A stretch of DNA of 64,000 nucleotides from assembly GCA_036015235.1 (NCBI GenBank), contig CP107926.1:8104001-8168000 (forward strand), given 5' to 3'. Origin of the DNA: Streptomyces sp. NBC_00433. Lineage in GTDB: Bacteria > Actinomycetota > Actinomycetes > Streptomycetales > Streptomycetaceae. Position 1 is the first letter of the stretch, and every line of letters starts with the position of its first letter. This document shows positions 29,353 through 42,255 of this stretch, one piece after another. The position numbers and the translations under genes were made by a program. The notes under the pieces are model-generated. The model made no database searches and had not been told where the DNA came from. It saw only the letters and a program-made list of their open reading frames with translations.

Positions 29353-30297
29353 ATGGAAGCCATCACCGTCCGCGACCGGGAAGCCGGTACCGGCGGACTC
29401 ACCCTGGCGGAACTGCCCTATCCGCACGCCGCCGAGAACGACGTCATCGTGCGCGTGCACGCCGCGGGCTTCACGCGCGGGGAGCTCGACTGGCCCACCA
29501 CGTGGGCCGACCGGGCCGGCCGCGACCGCACGCCGAGCGTGCCGGGCCACGAGCTGTCCGGGGTCGTCGCCGAGCTGGGATACGGCACCACCGGCCTCAG
29601 CGTCGGCCAGCGGGTCTTCGGCCTGACCGACTGGAGCCGCGACGGGTCGCTGGCCGAGTACACCGCGGTCGAGGCCCGCAACCTGGCCCCTCTTCCCGCC
29701 GGCATCGACCACACGGTGGCGGCCGCGCTGCCGATCTCGGGCCTGACCGCCTGGCAGGGTCTGTTCGACCACGGCGGGCTCGCGGCGGGGCAGACGGTCC
29801 TGGTGCACGGCGCTGCCGGAGGTGTCGGCTCGATCGCGGTCCAGCTCGCCCGCGAGGCGGGCGCACGGGTGATCGCCACGGGCCGGGCCCGCGACCGGGA
29901 CACCGCTCTCGGCCTGGGCGCCGAGGCCTTCGTCGACCTCCAGGCGGACCGGCTGGAGGACACCGGAGAGGTCGACGTCGTCTTCGACGTGATCGGCGGG
30001 GAGATCCTCGAACGCTCGGCCGCGCTCGTGCGTGCCGGCGGCACCCTCGTCACCATCGCCGCGCCGCCCACGGCCACCCCCGAGAGCGGGCGGGCCGTCT
30101 TCTTCGTCGTCGAACCCGACCGCGCCCGTCTCGCCGACCTCGCACTGCGGGTCAGGGACGGCCGTCTCAGGCCGATCGTCGGCGAGGTGCGCCCGCTCGC
30201 CGAGACTCCGGAGGCCTTCGCGGCCGGCCACCACGCCCAGGGCAAGACGATCATCCGCGTCGCGCCTGACGAGACCACTCGCGGCCGATCGGGATGA
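29353..30297 (+). CDS. NADP-dependent zinc-free quinone oxidoreductase (MDR superfamily)
   Basis: A 314-residue medium-chain dehydrogenase/reductase of the quinone oxidoreductase type. The GroES-like domain covers residues 1-125 (VPGHELSGVVAELG). The Rossmann motif VLVHGAAGGVGSIAVQLA is at about 150-167. Structural and catalytic zinc ligands are missing, as expected for this branch. ATG 29353 follows GAAGGCAGG. It likely reduces quinones or enones in the cytosol; the physiological substrate is unknown. Confidence 0.9.
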   Translation: MEAITVRDREAGTGGLTLAELPYPHAAENDVIVRVHAAGFTRGELDWPTTWADRAGRDRTPSVPGHELSGVVAELGYGTTGLSVGQRVFGLTDWSRDGSLAEYTAVEARNLAPLPAGIDHTVAAALPISGLTAWQGLFDHGGLAAGQTVLVHGAAGGVGSIAVQLAREAGARVIATGRARDRDTALGLGAEAFVDLQADRLEDTGEVDVVFDVIGGEILERSAALVRAGGTLVTIAAPPTATPESGRAVFFVVEPDRARLADLALRVRDGRLRPIVGEVRPLAETPEAFAAGHHAQGKTIIRVAPDETTRGRSG

Positions 30298-30603
30298 CGC
30301 GGTCATGCGTTTCCGCAGGGGCGGCGAGTTTGCGGATGGGCAAGCGGGTGAAGGGCCGGCCGAGCTTCGGGCGGTGGCCGTCTGGGCTATGAAGTCCTCG
30401 TTGTCAGGGCTGAGCAGGCGGGATGGCTCGCGCCCACCGAGGTCCGGGCAGGCCAGAGCATCTGTCACCGCCTGTACAGCAGCCTCAGTTACCTGAGTCT
30501 CGCCGAAGCCGCACTCGCAGTCTGAGCACCACACCAGCGGTGTCCGTCAGACCGGAACAAGCTCATCCGGCGCACGATCTGCTGCAGCTTCGAGCAATGC
30601 TCA

Positions 30604-31389
30604 GGACTTGTGGATCAGCTCCTCTGGAGGACGCGCGAAGGGCGTACCTTCCCGAGTGAGTGATCTCAAGTCACTGAGTAGGCCCGCGCTGCGAACGCGG
30701 GTCGGGAATGCACGCCCGTGCTCAGCGTAGTCAACGAAGACGGCACCACCGAGGCCGGTTCCCTGATCGACGAGATCGTCCGCGAGGGTGCTCGGCGGAT
30801 GCTGGCCGCCGCCCTGGAGGCGGAGGTGGACCAGTACACAGCCGAGCTCGCCGGGCAGCGTGACGAGGCTGGTCGCCGGCTGGTGGTCCGCAACGGCCGG
30901 CACCGGCCGCGGACCGTGACCACGGCGGCTGGGCCGGTCGAGGTGGCCGCCCCGCGCGTGAACGACAAGCGGGTCGACGAGACGACGGGTGAACGTCAGC
31001 GGTTCTCCTCGAAGATCCTGGCGCCGTGGTGTCGGAAGTCCCCGAAGATCAGCGAGGTGCTGCCGTTGCTCTATCTCCACGGCCTGTCGTCGGGCGACTT
31101 CGTGCCCGCGATGGAACAGTTCCTGGGCTCCCCGGCCGGGCTGTCGCCGGCCACGGTGACCCGGCTGACGCAGCAGTGGACCGCCGACCACGTCGCCTTC
31201 CAGCGCGGTGACCTGGCGGAATCCGACTACGTCTACGTCTGGGCCGACGGCGTCCATCCCAAGATCCGCCACCGCACCGCACCTCGTCGCCCTCGTCCGA
31301 GCCGGCGCAAGGTTCGAAAACGGCCTCCTCGTTGAACGAGACGAGACCCTCGCAGCGTGATCCACCTCAACTGATCCACAGATCTCGAC
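30604..31389 (+). mobile_element. Truncated IS256-family insertion sequence
   Basis: Inverted ends sharing TGTGGATCAG occur at about 30608-30620 and, reversed (CTGATCCACA), at 31371-31380. They enclose a shortened IS256-type transposase. The element is about 0.79 kb against the usual 1.3-1.5 kb, so it has lost its centre. No clear target-site duplication was seen. Confidence 0.75.
30718..31360 (+). pseudogene. IS256-family transposase with internal deletion and frameshift
   Basis: The N-terminal half is typical: EGARRMLAAALEAEVDQYTA, NGRHRPRTVTTAAGPVEVAA and the first catalytic region VYVWADGVHPKIR. There the reading breaks. From 31280 in another frame the last 26 codons read HLVALVRAGARFENGLLVER, the normal IS256 C-terminus. 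The segment holding the second and third DDE residues is deleted, so it cannot transpose unaided. Confidence 0.85.
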
Positions 31390-31736
31390 AATTACTCCCG
31401 CGAAAAATGAGTCCGACTCATTCGGCAGAAGCGCGTTTGCGTCCGTGAAGATAAGTGGGACGCAGTCTGGCCAGTTCGACCGCGATCGTGCCACACTCCT
31501 GGCGCTGGGATGGTCCCGCTACGGGCCTCAGCCGTGGCCTGCGACGAGGGAGGCGATCTGGTGTGCGGTGCCTCGGTTCCCGACCGTTGAAGAGCCCGCG
31601 CCCCAGCCGGATGTCGCGCGGTCGGCCACCTCGCGCCCACCCCGTATCGACGATCCCGGTGGCGCTGGTGGTGCCCGCGTTGGGCGATGTCGAAGCACAG
31701 CCCGCACTGAACCGGCAGCGGAAGCTGCGGACCTGA

Positions 31737-35513
<3,777 letters not shown>

Positions 35514-35530
35514 GCCGGTAGTCCGGGTGC

Positions 35531-35576
35531 GGACCGGCCTGGCGCAGGTACCGAGGTACCTGCGCCAGGCCGGTCC
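35531..35576 (+). terminator. Strong terminator after the GH2 gene
   Basis: A perfect 22-bp inverted repeat beginning GGACCGGCCTGGCGCAGGTA with a two-base loop (GA) lies 17 bp after the stop. No U-tract follows. Confidence 0.88.
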
Positions 35577-35609
35577 CCGTTGACCCACCACCCTGTTCCG
35601 AACAATCGC

Positions 35610-35838
35610 TCAACCCGCGTCGTCAGGTGAGGGCTTGAAGCCCTTGGCGATCAGCCACACGCCCAGTGAGAACTCCCACAGTGCGATCGGAAGTGCCCGC
35701 GAGCCCCGACTGCGCGGAGGTTCGTCCCCGGACGTCGAACAGCACGGCGGTGAAGGAGGCGACGAGCAGGGGCGCTCCGATGAATCCGAGCAGCGGGAGA
35801 ACTCGTGGGACCAGGCGCGACGGTCTCGTAGCCGCGCT
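35610..35838 (-). pseudogene. DUF4386 membrane protein, C-terminal fragment with frameshift
   Basis: Read on the minus strand, one frame gives SRLVPRVLPLLGFIGAPLLV and ASFTAVLFDVRG, then a second frame gives ALPIALWEFSLGVWLIAKGF followed by the stop at 35610. Together they form the last two transmembrane segments of a DUF4386 protein, broken by a frameshift. The 5' end abuts a fragment of an unrelated gene at about 35836. Confidence 0.7.
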
Positions 35839-36090
35839 GGGCCACCAGCCAGAAAACCTCGTCGGTCAGCCCGTCACACACCGGCGTGCGCCGGGGAAGC
35901 CCCGTGCGCAGCCCGGTCGTCTCCAGCAGTGCGTCACCCGGCGGCGGGTGATCCAATTTGTGCGCGAGCATCACCGTGGGGTTGACAGCATGGGTCTGAA
36001 GCAGGTGGAACAGTCGATTCCCGGTGGCTGACCTGGTCATCCGGCTCGTCCAATCCGGTGCTCCTGAGACCACCGAAGGCGGCCGTCGGC
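35836..36090 (-). pseudogene. Ddn-like nitroreductase fragment fused to the DUF4386 remnant
   Basis: The frame contains NRLFHLLQTHAVNPTVMLAH and then ALLETTGLRTGLPRRTPV and DEVFWLVAQRG, the N-terminal half of a deazaflavin-dependent reductase. After QRG the similarity stops and DUF4386 sequence takes over, so a deletion joined two neighbouring genes. Neither can be functional. Confidence 0.65.
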
Positions 36091-36190
36091 ACACCCCACT
36101 CGAAGCCCAAATTACCTGGAGATGCGCAGGGACACCATCGCACCTGTGCCGCCGAGGCCGGGCTTGCAGTCCGTGGGAGGGTGCGCGACG

Positions 36191-36808
36191 GTGGAATCAT
36201 GTCGATCGGCGATTTCTCGCCCGGCAGGAGCGGAAGCCACCGCGCCTGTCCTGCACTGGTACGACATCGTCTGCCCCTTCTGCTACGTCGGACAGGACCG
36301 ATCGCGCATTCTCACCGCCCGCGGTTTCACGGTGCTGAGCATCCCGCTTCCGATCCACCCGGAGATCCCGCAGGAGGGCATCGAGGCGGGCCCTCGGCAG
36401 GGTCCGATGTATGAGTTTCTGCAGAACGAGGCGCGCTCCGTCGGCCTCTTTCTGCACTGGCCCGCCCGGCTTCCCAACACCATTCTCGCGCTCACCGTCG
36501 CTGAATGGGCACGCCGTCATGGACCCAGGGCTTTCCCCGCGCTCTATGCGGCACTGTTCGAAGCCCACTTCGTCCGCGGCGAGGACATCGGCGCGCCGGC
36601 GGTGGTGCAGCACCATGCGGCGGCCAGTGGTGTCATACGCGCACTGGCGGTGGCGATGACGAAACCGGGGCCCGCGCAGGACGTCGAGCAGTCGTCCGGG
36701 CTGGCCGAACAGTTCGGCATCGCGGGCACGCCCACGTGGCTGGTGGGTTCGCTGGTGATATCAGGCCTGCGCCCGCGGTCGGAGTTCGAAGAATTCCGCT
36801 CCGCCTGA
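36191..36808 (+). CDS. DsbA-family (FrnE-like) thiol oxidoreductase
   Basis: A 205-residue thioredoxin-fold protein with the CxxC motif in WYDIVCPFCYVGQDR near residue 30 and the cis-Pro loop in FGIAGTPTWLVG near 180. An all-helical insert lies between, as in DsbA/FrnE proteins. No signal peptide is present, so it should be cytosolic. GTG 36191 is inferred from GGAGGG about 10 nt upstream. It is followed by a cupin gene at 49 bp and may be cotranscribed. Confidence 0.83.
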   Translation: MESCRSAISRPAGAEATAPVLHWYDIVCPFCYVGQDRSRILTARGFTVLSIPLPIHPEIPQEGIEAGPRQGPMYEFLQNEARSVGLFLHWPARLPNTILALTVAEWARRHGPRAFPALYAALFEAHFVRGEDIGAPAVVQHHAAASGVIRALAVAMTKPGPAQDVEQSSGLAEQFGIAGTPTWLVGSLVISGLRPRSEFEEFRSA

Positions 36809-36857
36809 AGAGACGCCCGATGAACCAGAGGCGTGACAACGACGGAAGGAGAAAGTT

Positions 36858-37397
36858 ATGACCGGCAAAGGTGCGCGTGGCGTCAACGTGGTGCGTCCGG
36901 GCGAGGGGGAGGAGGTTGCCATCCCCGGATTCGGGGCCACCTACAAGCTCTATGCCCGTGATACCGGCAGTGAGGTGTCGATTGTGGAGCACCCCTTCGC
37001 TGTCGGCTTCATCACCGCACCCCACAAGCACGTTGGAGAAGACGAGCACTCCTTTGTCCTGGAAGGCGAAATCGGGTTCCGCTCGGACGACAGTGAGGTG
37101 GTTCTCGGGCCGGGCAGTTACATAACGAAGCCACGCGGCCAGATGCATGCGATGTGGAATGCGGGAGACATGCCCGGACGAATCATTGAGATTATCACGC
37201 CCGGTGGATTCGAGGACTATTTTCGCCAACTCGGTGAACTTTTGGTCGACGGCAAGAAAACCGAATCCGCCTCCAGAAGTCTCCACGACACTGACGAGTT
37301 CACTGCCCTGGCCACCAAGTTCGGCCTTACCTATGGAGAGCCGGACTGGCTCGACGACGTGATCAAGCGTTACGGCCTCCGGCCGCCGACCCACTGA
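36858..37397 (+). CDS. Cupin-domain protein
   Basis: A 179-residue single-domain cupin. Motif 1 metal ligands are in APHKHVGEDEHSFVLEGE (two His and Glu), motif 2 in PRGQMHAMWNAG (His). This resembles quercetinase-like or mannose-6-phosphate-isomerase-like cupins, but the substrate cannot be told. ATG 36858 follows GAAGGAGAAAG, a strong ribosome site. Base composition is less GC-rich than neighbours outside the island. Confidence 0.85.
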   Translation: MTGKGARGVNVVRPGEGEEVAIPGFGATYKLYARDTGSEVSIVEHPFAVGFITAPHKHVGEDEHSFVLEGEIGFRSDDSEVVLGPGSYITKPRGQMHAMWNAGDMPGRIIEIITPGGFEDYFRQLGELLVDGKKTESASRSLHDTDEFTALATKFGLTYGEPDWLDDVIKRYGLRPPTH

Positions 37398-37650
37398 AGC
37401 CAGGGGACTTCGCTTGAGGTGTACAAGCCTTCGAACGAGGCCTGCAGTCCATCAGGAGTGGGGGCCGACGGCAGCCGGAATGGGAGAAACCCAGGCCAGG
37501 GCCGGCGCAGGTCGGGTCTCGGCGGGCATCAGGCTTGGAAAGGAAGAACGGATTGTCCCTCCATCGCACGCCCCCTGCGGGGTATAGCCCGGCCGGGGAA
37601 AAGCCCGGCGGCGAGGCGTGCGCCCCCACGACGCGGGGAGAGGCCCTCTC

Positions 37651-38634
37651 ATGACCGGATTTCCACCACCTCCCGTACCGGTTCTCGAACAGCCCGCGCT
37701 GGCGGTGGCCCGTGCGACCTTCCCCCACCCGCGCAGCTACGAGCTGCCGCCGGAGAAGGGGCGTGAGCGTCTGGTCGCGCTCCAGGCCGGGCGAGGAGTG
37801 GGGAAACCGGTGGTCGAGGAGACCTGGGTGACGGTCGACGCCGGCCGGTACGGGAGGGTCCGGACCCGCATCGTCCGTCCTGCGGGCGCCCGTGGCGATC
37901 TGCCTGCCGTGCTGTTCCTGCACGGCGGGGGCTGGGTCTTCGGCGACGAGACCACGCACGACCGTCTGGTCCGTGAACTGGCCACCGGTGCGGGTGCCGC
38001 CGTCGTCTTCCCCCTCTACTGCCGGGCGCCCGAGGCGCGGTACCCGGCACAGATCGAGCAGAGCCACGCGGTCGGCGCATGGATCGCGGGGCAGGGTGGC
38101 GCACACGGCCTGGACACCACGCGGATCGCCCTGGCCGGGGACTCCGCCGGCGGGAACCTGGCCGCGGCGCTCACCTTCCTGGCCGAGGAACGCGGTAACC
38201 TGCGGTTCAGGGCGCAGGTGCTGCTCTACCCGGTCACAGACGCGGGGATGGACAGCGGGTCCTTCCGGCAGTTCGAAGACGGCTACTACCTGACGCGGGA
38301 CGGCATGGCGTGGTTCTGGGACCAGTACGTCCCCGACCCGCGACGGCGGGCCGAGCCGTATGCCTCCCCGCTGCGGGCGCCGGCCGAGCAGCTCACGGAT
38401 TTGCCGCCCGCCCTGGTCGTCACCGGTGAGGCGGACATCTTGCGGGACGAGGGCGAAGCCTACGCGGCGCGCCTCCGTGACGTCGGTGTCGAGGTCACGG
38501 CTGTACGCGTCCTGGGCACAGTCCACGACTTCCTCGTGCTCGACAGCCTGCGGGCGACCCGGGCAGCCACCGTTGGCCGGGAGCTCGCCGTCGACGCTCT
38601 CCGCCAGGCCCTCCATGGACAGTTCCCGTCGTGA
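37651..38634 (+). CDS. HSL-type alpha/beta hydrolase (carboxylesterase)
   Basis: A 327-residue esterase of the hormone-sensitive lipase family. The oxyanion motif HGGGW is near residue 91 and the nucleophile elbow GDSAGGN near 166. The catalytic aspartate is in VTGEADILRDEG and histidine in GTVHDFLVL. There is no signal peptide. ATG 37651 follows GGGGAGAGG. It probably hydrolyses short-chain acyl esters in the cytosol. Confidence 0.9.
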   Translation: MTGFPPPPVPVLEQPALAVARATFPHPRSYELPPEKGRERLVALQAGRGVGKPVVEETWVTVDAGRYGRVRTRIVRPAGARGDLPAVLFLHGGGWVFGDETTHDRLVRELATGAGAAVVFPLYCRAPEARYPAQIEQSHAVGAWIAGQGGAHGLDTTRIALAGDSAGGNLAAALTFLAEERGNLRFRAQVLLYPVTDAGMDSGSFRQFEDGYYLTRDGMAWFWDQYVPDPRRRAEPYASPLRAPAEQLTDLPPALVVTGEADILRDEGEAYAARLRDVGVEVTAVRVLGTVHDFLVLDSLRATRAATVGRELAVDALRQALHGQFPS

Positions 38635-39208
38635 TCGGACGAAGCATGCTTGCAGACAGTTGATGTCCCCGGCGTACCACCCGGCCGGGGTGGCGCGGAA
38701 GCGTTGAGGAGACGACGATTCGGGACGGGCGTAGTGATTCCCCATCGGCCAGGCCGAACGCGGGTGAGCGGACGTACGCGATCCTCACGCGCATGGGCGG
38801 CGTCACCGTCATCGACGGTGGCTTTCCTACAGAGGCGGCGGCCCTTACAGGGGAGCACAGGCGGTGGCTTGTGCGCGTCCTGGTCTTCTGCGCGAAGCCG
38901 GCGGTTGAGTCCAACGCGGAGGGATCACACGGGTCCCGAAAATCTGGTCCGCGGAGGTCGAGCGGTAGGTTGCTGATGGGGGACGGCGCAGAGATCTGCT
39001 GCGGGCCGGTGGTCGGCGCGGACAGGCAGTGGAGCACGGCCGGCAGCGCTGACCCTGGGTCCCGTCCTTGTTCGTCGGTCACAACCGGCGTCTTCGCGGG
39101 CAGAGTGGTTCAGCGGTGCTCGTGCGGTCCTGGAGGACGCAATGATCCTTAGAGGTCGTCTCGTTTGGTGCCGAAGGGACGAGAGCTGAGCTCGATGGGT
39201 GCGGATGT
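38635..39208. other. Gap without a convincing gene
   Basis: A 574-bp region between the esterase and a minus-strand GNAT gene. Frames such as 38793-39152 are open but lack a ribosome site and recognisable folds. It lies within the decayed stretch and may be gene debris. Confidence 0.45.
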
Positions 39209-39787
39209 TCAGGGGCAGGGAGTGCCGTTGACGGGCGGCGTAGGACGGTTCAGCCGCCAGACCACTTCGATCCCGCTGCTTGAGGGAGCCGCGGGCGGTG
39301 TTCCCTGCTCACGCAGGACTTCGGTGAAGCCCAATCGGCGTGGTATCGCGGCGCTGGAAGTGTTGGACAGGTCGTGCGCGATTTCCATGTACTCCACGTC
39401 CGGCAGCGTGAACATCTCGGTGACCATGGCCGCCGTTGCTCTAGTGGCGATGCCCTGGCCAGTGGCGGCGGGGTGCAGCCAGTACCCCATGCGCCGGACC
39501 TGAGGCTCGGCCCCGCGGTAGGTCTGACACATTCCAATGAGAGTGCCGTCTTTGGCGATGGCGTAGTTGTACACGTCACCGCTTGCCCACTTCGACTCGG
39601 ACATCGCGAGGAAGTCTCGGGTGCTCTTCGCACTGTGACGGGCGACCCACGACTCCCAGGGGCGCAAGTGGTCCAGAGACTCCTCGATCAACTTGAATGC
39701 CGGAGCGAAGTCGCTCTGCCCCCGCCAGCACCGCAGGACGAAGTCTCCGCACTCGATGATCTGCCTCGGTCGGTCCATGACGGCCAT
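39209..39787 (-). CDS. GNAT family N-acetyltransferase (RimJ/RimL-like)
   Basis: A 192-residue acetyltransferase. Features are FVLRCWRGQSDFAPAF at the N-terminus, the acetyl-CoA loop HPAATGQGIATRATAAMV around residue 120 and the end SNTSSAAIPRRLGFTEVL. The ATG at 39787 (or 39778) is used because sequence upstream is IS5 debris in another context. The substrate is unknown; relatives acetylate ribosomal proteins or antibiotics. Confidence 0.8.
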   Translation of the reverse strand: MAVMDRPRQIIECGDFVLRCWRGQSDFAPAFKLIEESLDHLRPWESWVARHSAKSTRDFLAMSESKWASGDVYNYAIAKDGTLIGMCQTYRGAEPQVRRMGYWLHPAATGQGIATRATAAMVTEMFTLPDVEYMEIAHDLSNTSSAAIPRRLGFTEVLREQGTPPAAPSSSGIEVVWRLNRPTPPVNGTPCP

Positions 39788-39840
39788 GCTTGTCCGCAGG
39801 ACAGCCCGCTGCAACGGGATACGGAGAACTGGTGAACCGC

Positions 39841-40384
39841 CTACCTGGCAAGACGGCGATAGCAGATCAGGGCGGCGGCGATCCCGGCGAAGGCCAGGAA
39901 ATGTTCCGCCTTGCGCTCGTAGCGGCGGTGCAGGCGGCGGCATCCGGCGAACCACGCCACCGTGCGCTCCACGGTCCAACGGTGGCGGCCCAGCCGCTGG
40001 GAGGACTCGATGCTTCTGCGGGCGATGCGCGGAGTGATGTTCCGGGAGCGGAGCCACCGGCGCAGGTGTTCGTAGTCTCGGACCCGTCAGGTCCCCCTTT
40101 TGTCGCGCGCATGTTCACGGAGTCGACGGCGCACCTGGACCAGTCCAACTCGCCACGCGCGCCGAGTTCGTCCAGGACCAGGCGGTGGAGCTTGCTCCAT
40201 ACTCGGGCCCGGCTCTACTCGGTGAACCGCCGGTGCGCGGTCGGCCGGGACGGGCCGAAGACCGGTGGCAGCTGCCGCCATGTACACCCCGTCGTGGCCA
40301 CGAACAGGATCGCCGCCAGCACTTCGCGATCACCGTAGCGGCGTCGGCCACCCTGCGGACGCAGCGGTTTGGCATGCGGAGTCC
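39841..40384 (-). pseudogene. IS5-family transposase, internally deleted with nonsense mutation
   Basis: The start reads RRYGDREVLAAILFVATTGC and TWRQLPPVFGPSRPTAHRRF. A TAG then replaces a Trp codon, followed by SRARVWSKLHRLVLDELG up to VDSVNMRATKGG. A deletion with frameshift jumps to YEHLRRWLRSRN, then ESSQRLGRHRWTVERTVAWF and the normal end AALICYRRLAR. The region with the middle DDE residue is missing. The element sits at the 3' end of a broken integrase. Confidence 0.85.
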
Positions 40385-41110
40385 GCGCCTTGGCAAGCAG
40401 CGTGGTCCGGCGTTCGTCCATCTTGTCGGAGACCTCGTCGAGGCGGTCGGCGAAGAGATGGCCGTAGACGTCGAGGGTGAGGGCCGCGGACTTGTGGCCG
40501 AGCATCGTCCGGATGACGTTCACGTCGGCGCCGCCGGTGATGGCGAGCGAGGCGGCGGTGTGGCGCAGCTTGTACGGGGTCAGGTGGAGGTGGCCGAGTC
40601 CGGCCGCGCGGACCGCCGGGTCGAAGAATCGGCTGCGGAAGTTGCTGCTCCGCAAGGGGCCGCCCTGGGGCGCGATGAAGAGGAGCTGGTCCGGCGTGCG
40701 GCCCGCCATATGGGTGGCCGGCTCGCCGAGGTGGAACCGGTGGAGCGGCACCGAGCGGCGCTCGGTGGTCCTTGGGGGTGTACAGATGGAGGACGCCCTT
40801 CTCGTCGACATACGCCCGCACCACGTGAGCGCTGCTCAGCACGACGTACGCCTTCCGCGCGCTCAGCTCGCGGCCGGTGGCCGACAGGTCGGCCGGCCAC
40901 TGCGCCACGTCGTCGTACCGGACGCGGTCCGGAGGCGTCGTGCCCCACCTCGGCAGGACGTGGAGGTCGAGGATGCCCCGGTCCGGTTCCCGGTCGACCG
41001 CTTGAGGTTCGCCTGCGCTGCCGGCCACGCCTCGGCTGTCTCGCCGAACCTCGCGCGTGCGGCGGCGGGGTCGCGACAGGAACCGGTGTGGCCCGTCAGG
41101 GGACCGTCCC
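40385..41110 (-). pseudogene. Tyrosine recombinase (phage/ICE integrase), frameshifted and internally deleted
   Basis: Pieces in three frames line up as an integrase: FGETAEAWPAAQANLKRSTG (SAM-like N-domain), ILDLHVLPRWGTTPPDRVRY, TERRSVPLHRFHL, SNFRSRFFDPAVRAAGL and the catalytic HxLRH-type motif in LTPYKLRHTAASLAITGG, then MLGHKSAALTLDVYGHLF with the active-site tyrosine. The first catalytic Arg region is lost by deletion and at least two frameshifts are present. It marks a dead integrative element. Confidence 0.85.
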
Positions 41111-41172
41111 GTCGCATTCCTGCACGCCGACCGCCCGCGCAAAGGAACCTGGCGCGGAGGGGGTCGGCCGGC

Positions 41173-42009
41173 TCAGCTCGGGATCCAGTTGAAGGTGTCC
41201 GGGTCGGGGCCGAAGCGCTCGCCGCGGTCCAGTGCGGTGATCGCCGCCATGTCGTCCGGGGTCAGCTCGAAGTCGAAGAGCCGGAAATTCTCCTCGACCC
41301 GGGCCTTCGTCACCGACTTGGGGAAGACGATGTCCCCGCGCTGCACATGCCAACGCAGCGTGACCTGCGCGGGCGAGCGGTCCACCCGCTCGGCGATCTC
41401 CGTGATCACCGGGTCGTCGAGCACCTTGCCCTGGGCGATGGGCGACCACGCCTCGGTCGCGATGCCGTGGTCGGCGCCGAAGGCGCGGACGTCGTCCTGC
41501 GCCAGATAGGGGTGGACCTCGATCTGGTTGACCGCAGGGACCGTGCCCGTCTCCCGCAGCAGCCGCTCCAGATGCGACGGCTGGAAGTTGGACACCCCGA
41601 TCGCCTTGGTCAGGCCGGAGCGGTAGATATCCTCCATCGCCTTCCAGGTCTCGACGTAGTCCCCGACCGCGGGCAGCGGCCAGTGGACCAGGAAGAGGTC
41701 CATGTACTCCAGGTCCAGGTCCTCGATGCTGCGGGCGAAGGCCGCGAGCGCGTCGTCGTAGGCGTGGTAGCCGTTGTTGAGCTTGCTGGTGACGAAGACG
41801 TCGCCGCGCGGCAGCCCCGAGTCCCTGACAGCCTGGCCGACCTCCTTCTCGTTGCCGTACATCTCCGCGGTGTCGATATGGCGGTAACCGGCCTCCAGCG
41901 CGGTGAGCACCGCCTCCCGGGTGTCCTGCGGCTCGATCTGGTAGGTCCCGAAGCCCAGCTGCGGGATCGAGGTGCCGTTGTTGAGCGTGAGGCTGGGGAT
42001 GTGGGTCAT
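41173..42009 (-). CDS. Aldo/keto reductase
   Basis: A 278-residue NADPH-dependent AKR of the 2,5-diketo-gluconate reductase/prostaglandin-synthase-like type. The catalytic tetrad is visible: Asp and Tyr in HIDTAEMYGNE, Lys in VTSKLNN, His in FLVHWP. IAIGVSNF-type (KAIGVSNFQPSHL) and the C-terminal NADP motif (PKSVTKARVEENF) follow. ATG 42009 has GGAGAG upstream. It reduces sugar-derived or xenobiotic carbonyls; the exact substrate is unknown. Confidence 0.93.
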   Translation of the reverse strand: MTHIPSLTLNNGTSIPQLGFGTYQIEPQDTREAVLTALEAGYRHIDTAEMYGNEKEVGQAVRDSGLPRGDVFVTSKLNNGYHAYDDALAAFARSIEDLDLEYMDLFLVHWPLPAVGDYVETWKAMEDIYRSGLTKAIGVSNFQPSHLERLLRETGTVPAVNQIEVHPYLAQDDVRAFGADHGIATEAWSPIAQGKVLDDPVITEIAERVDRSPAQVTLRWHVQRGDIVFPKSVTKARVEENFRLFDFELTPDDMAAITALDRGERFGPDPDTFNWIPS

Positions 42010-42107
42010 GGGTGTCTTCCCTTGCTCTCCTTGGCTGCTGTCCCTGCTGCTCTTCCCCTCACCCACCGTAGCGGCGGCATGCGCGATCGTCCTGCCGGAT
42101 GCATCCG

Positions 42108-42119
42108 GAGAGCGCTCTC
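42108..42119. promoter_or_regulatory. LacI-type operator GAGAGCGCTCTC
   Basis: A perfect 12-bp palindrome with the GCGC centre of LacI-family operators, 137 bp upstream of the LacI start and 99 bp upstream of the divergent aldo/keto reductase start. It is clearly different from the CebR box at 784. Autoregulation and control of the reductase are both plausible. Confidence 0.65.
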
Positions 42120-42255
42120 ACGTCACCCGCCGACCCGATACGCTGTGGCCTGCCCGGCCGTCGGCCCACCGTCCGCGCCGGTCCGCGCCTCCCCGTATGT
42201 GCCCGTGCCTGTCCCGCGTCACGTCCCGCGTCCGCCGCGCGAAGGAGCCATCCCG

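Noticed and set aside
30298-30600. Possible IS-like fragment ending YSSLSYLSLAEAALAV near 30525
   Set aside because: A vague similarity to transposase C-termini only; no supporting upstream sequence or inverted repeats.
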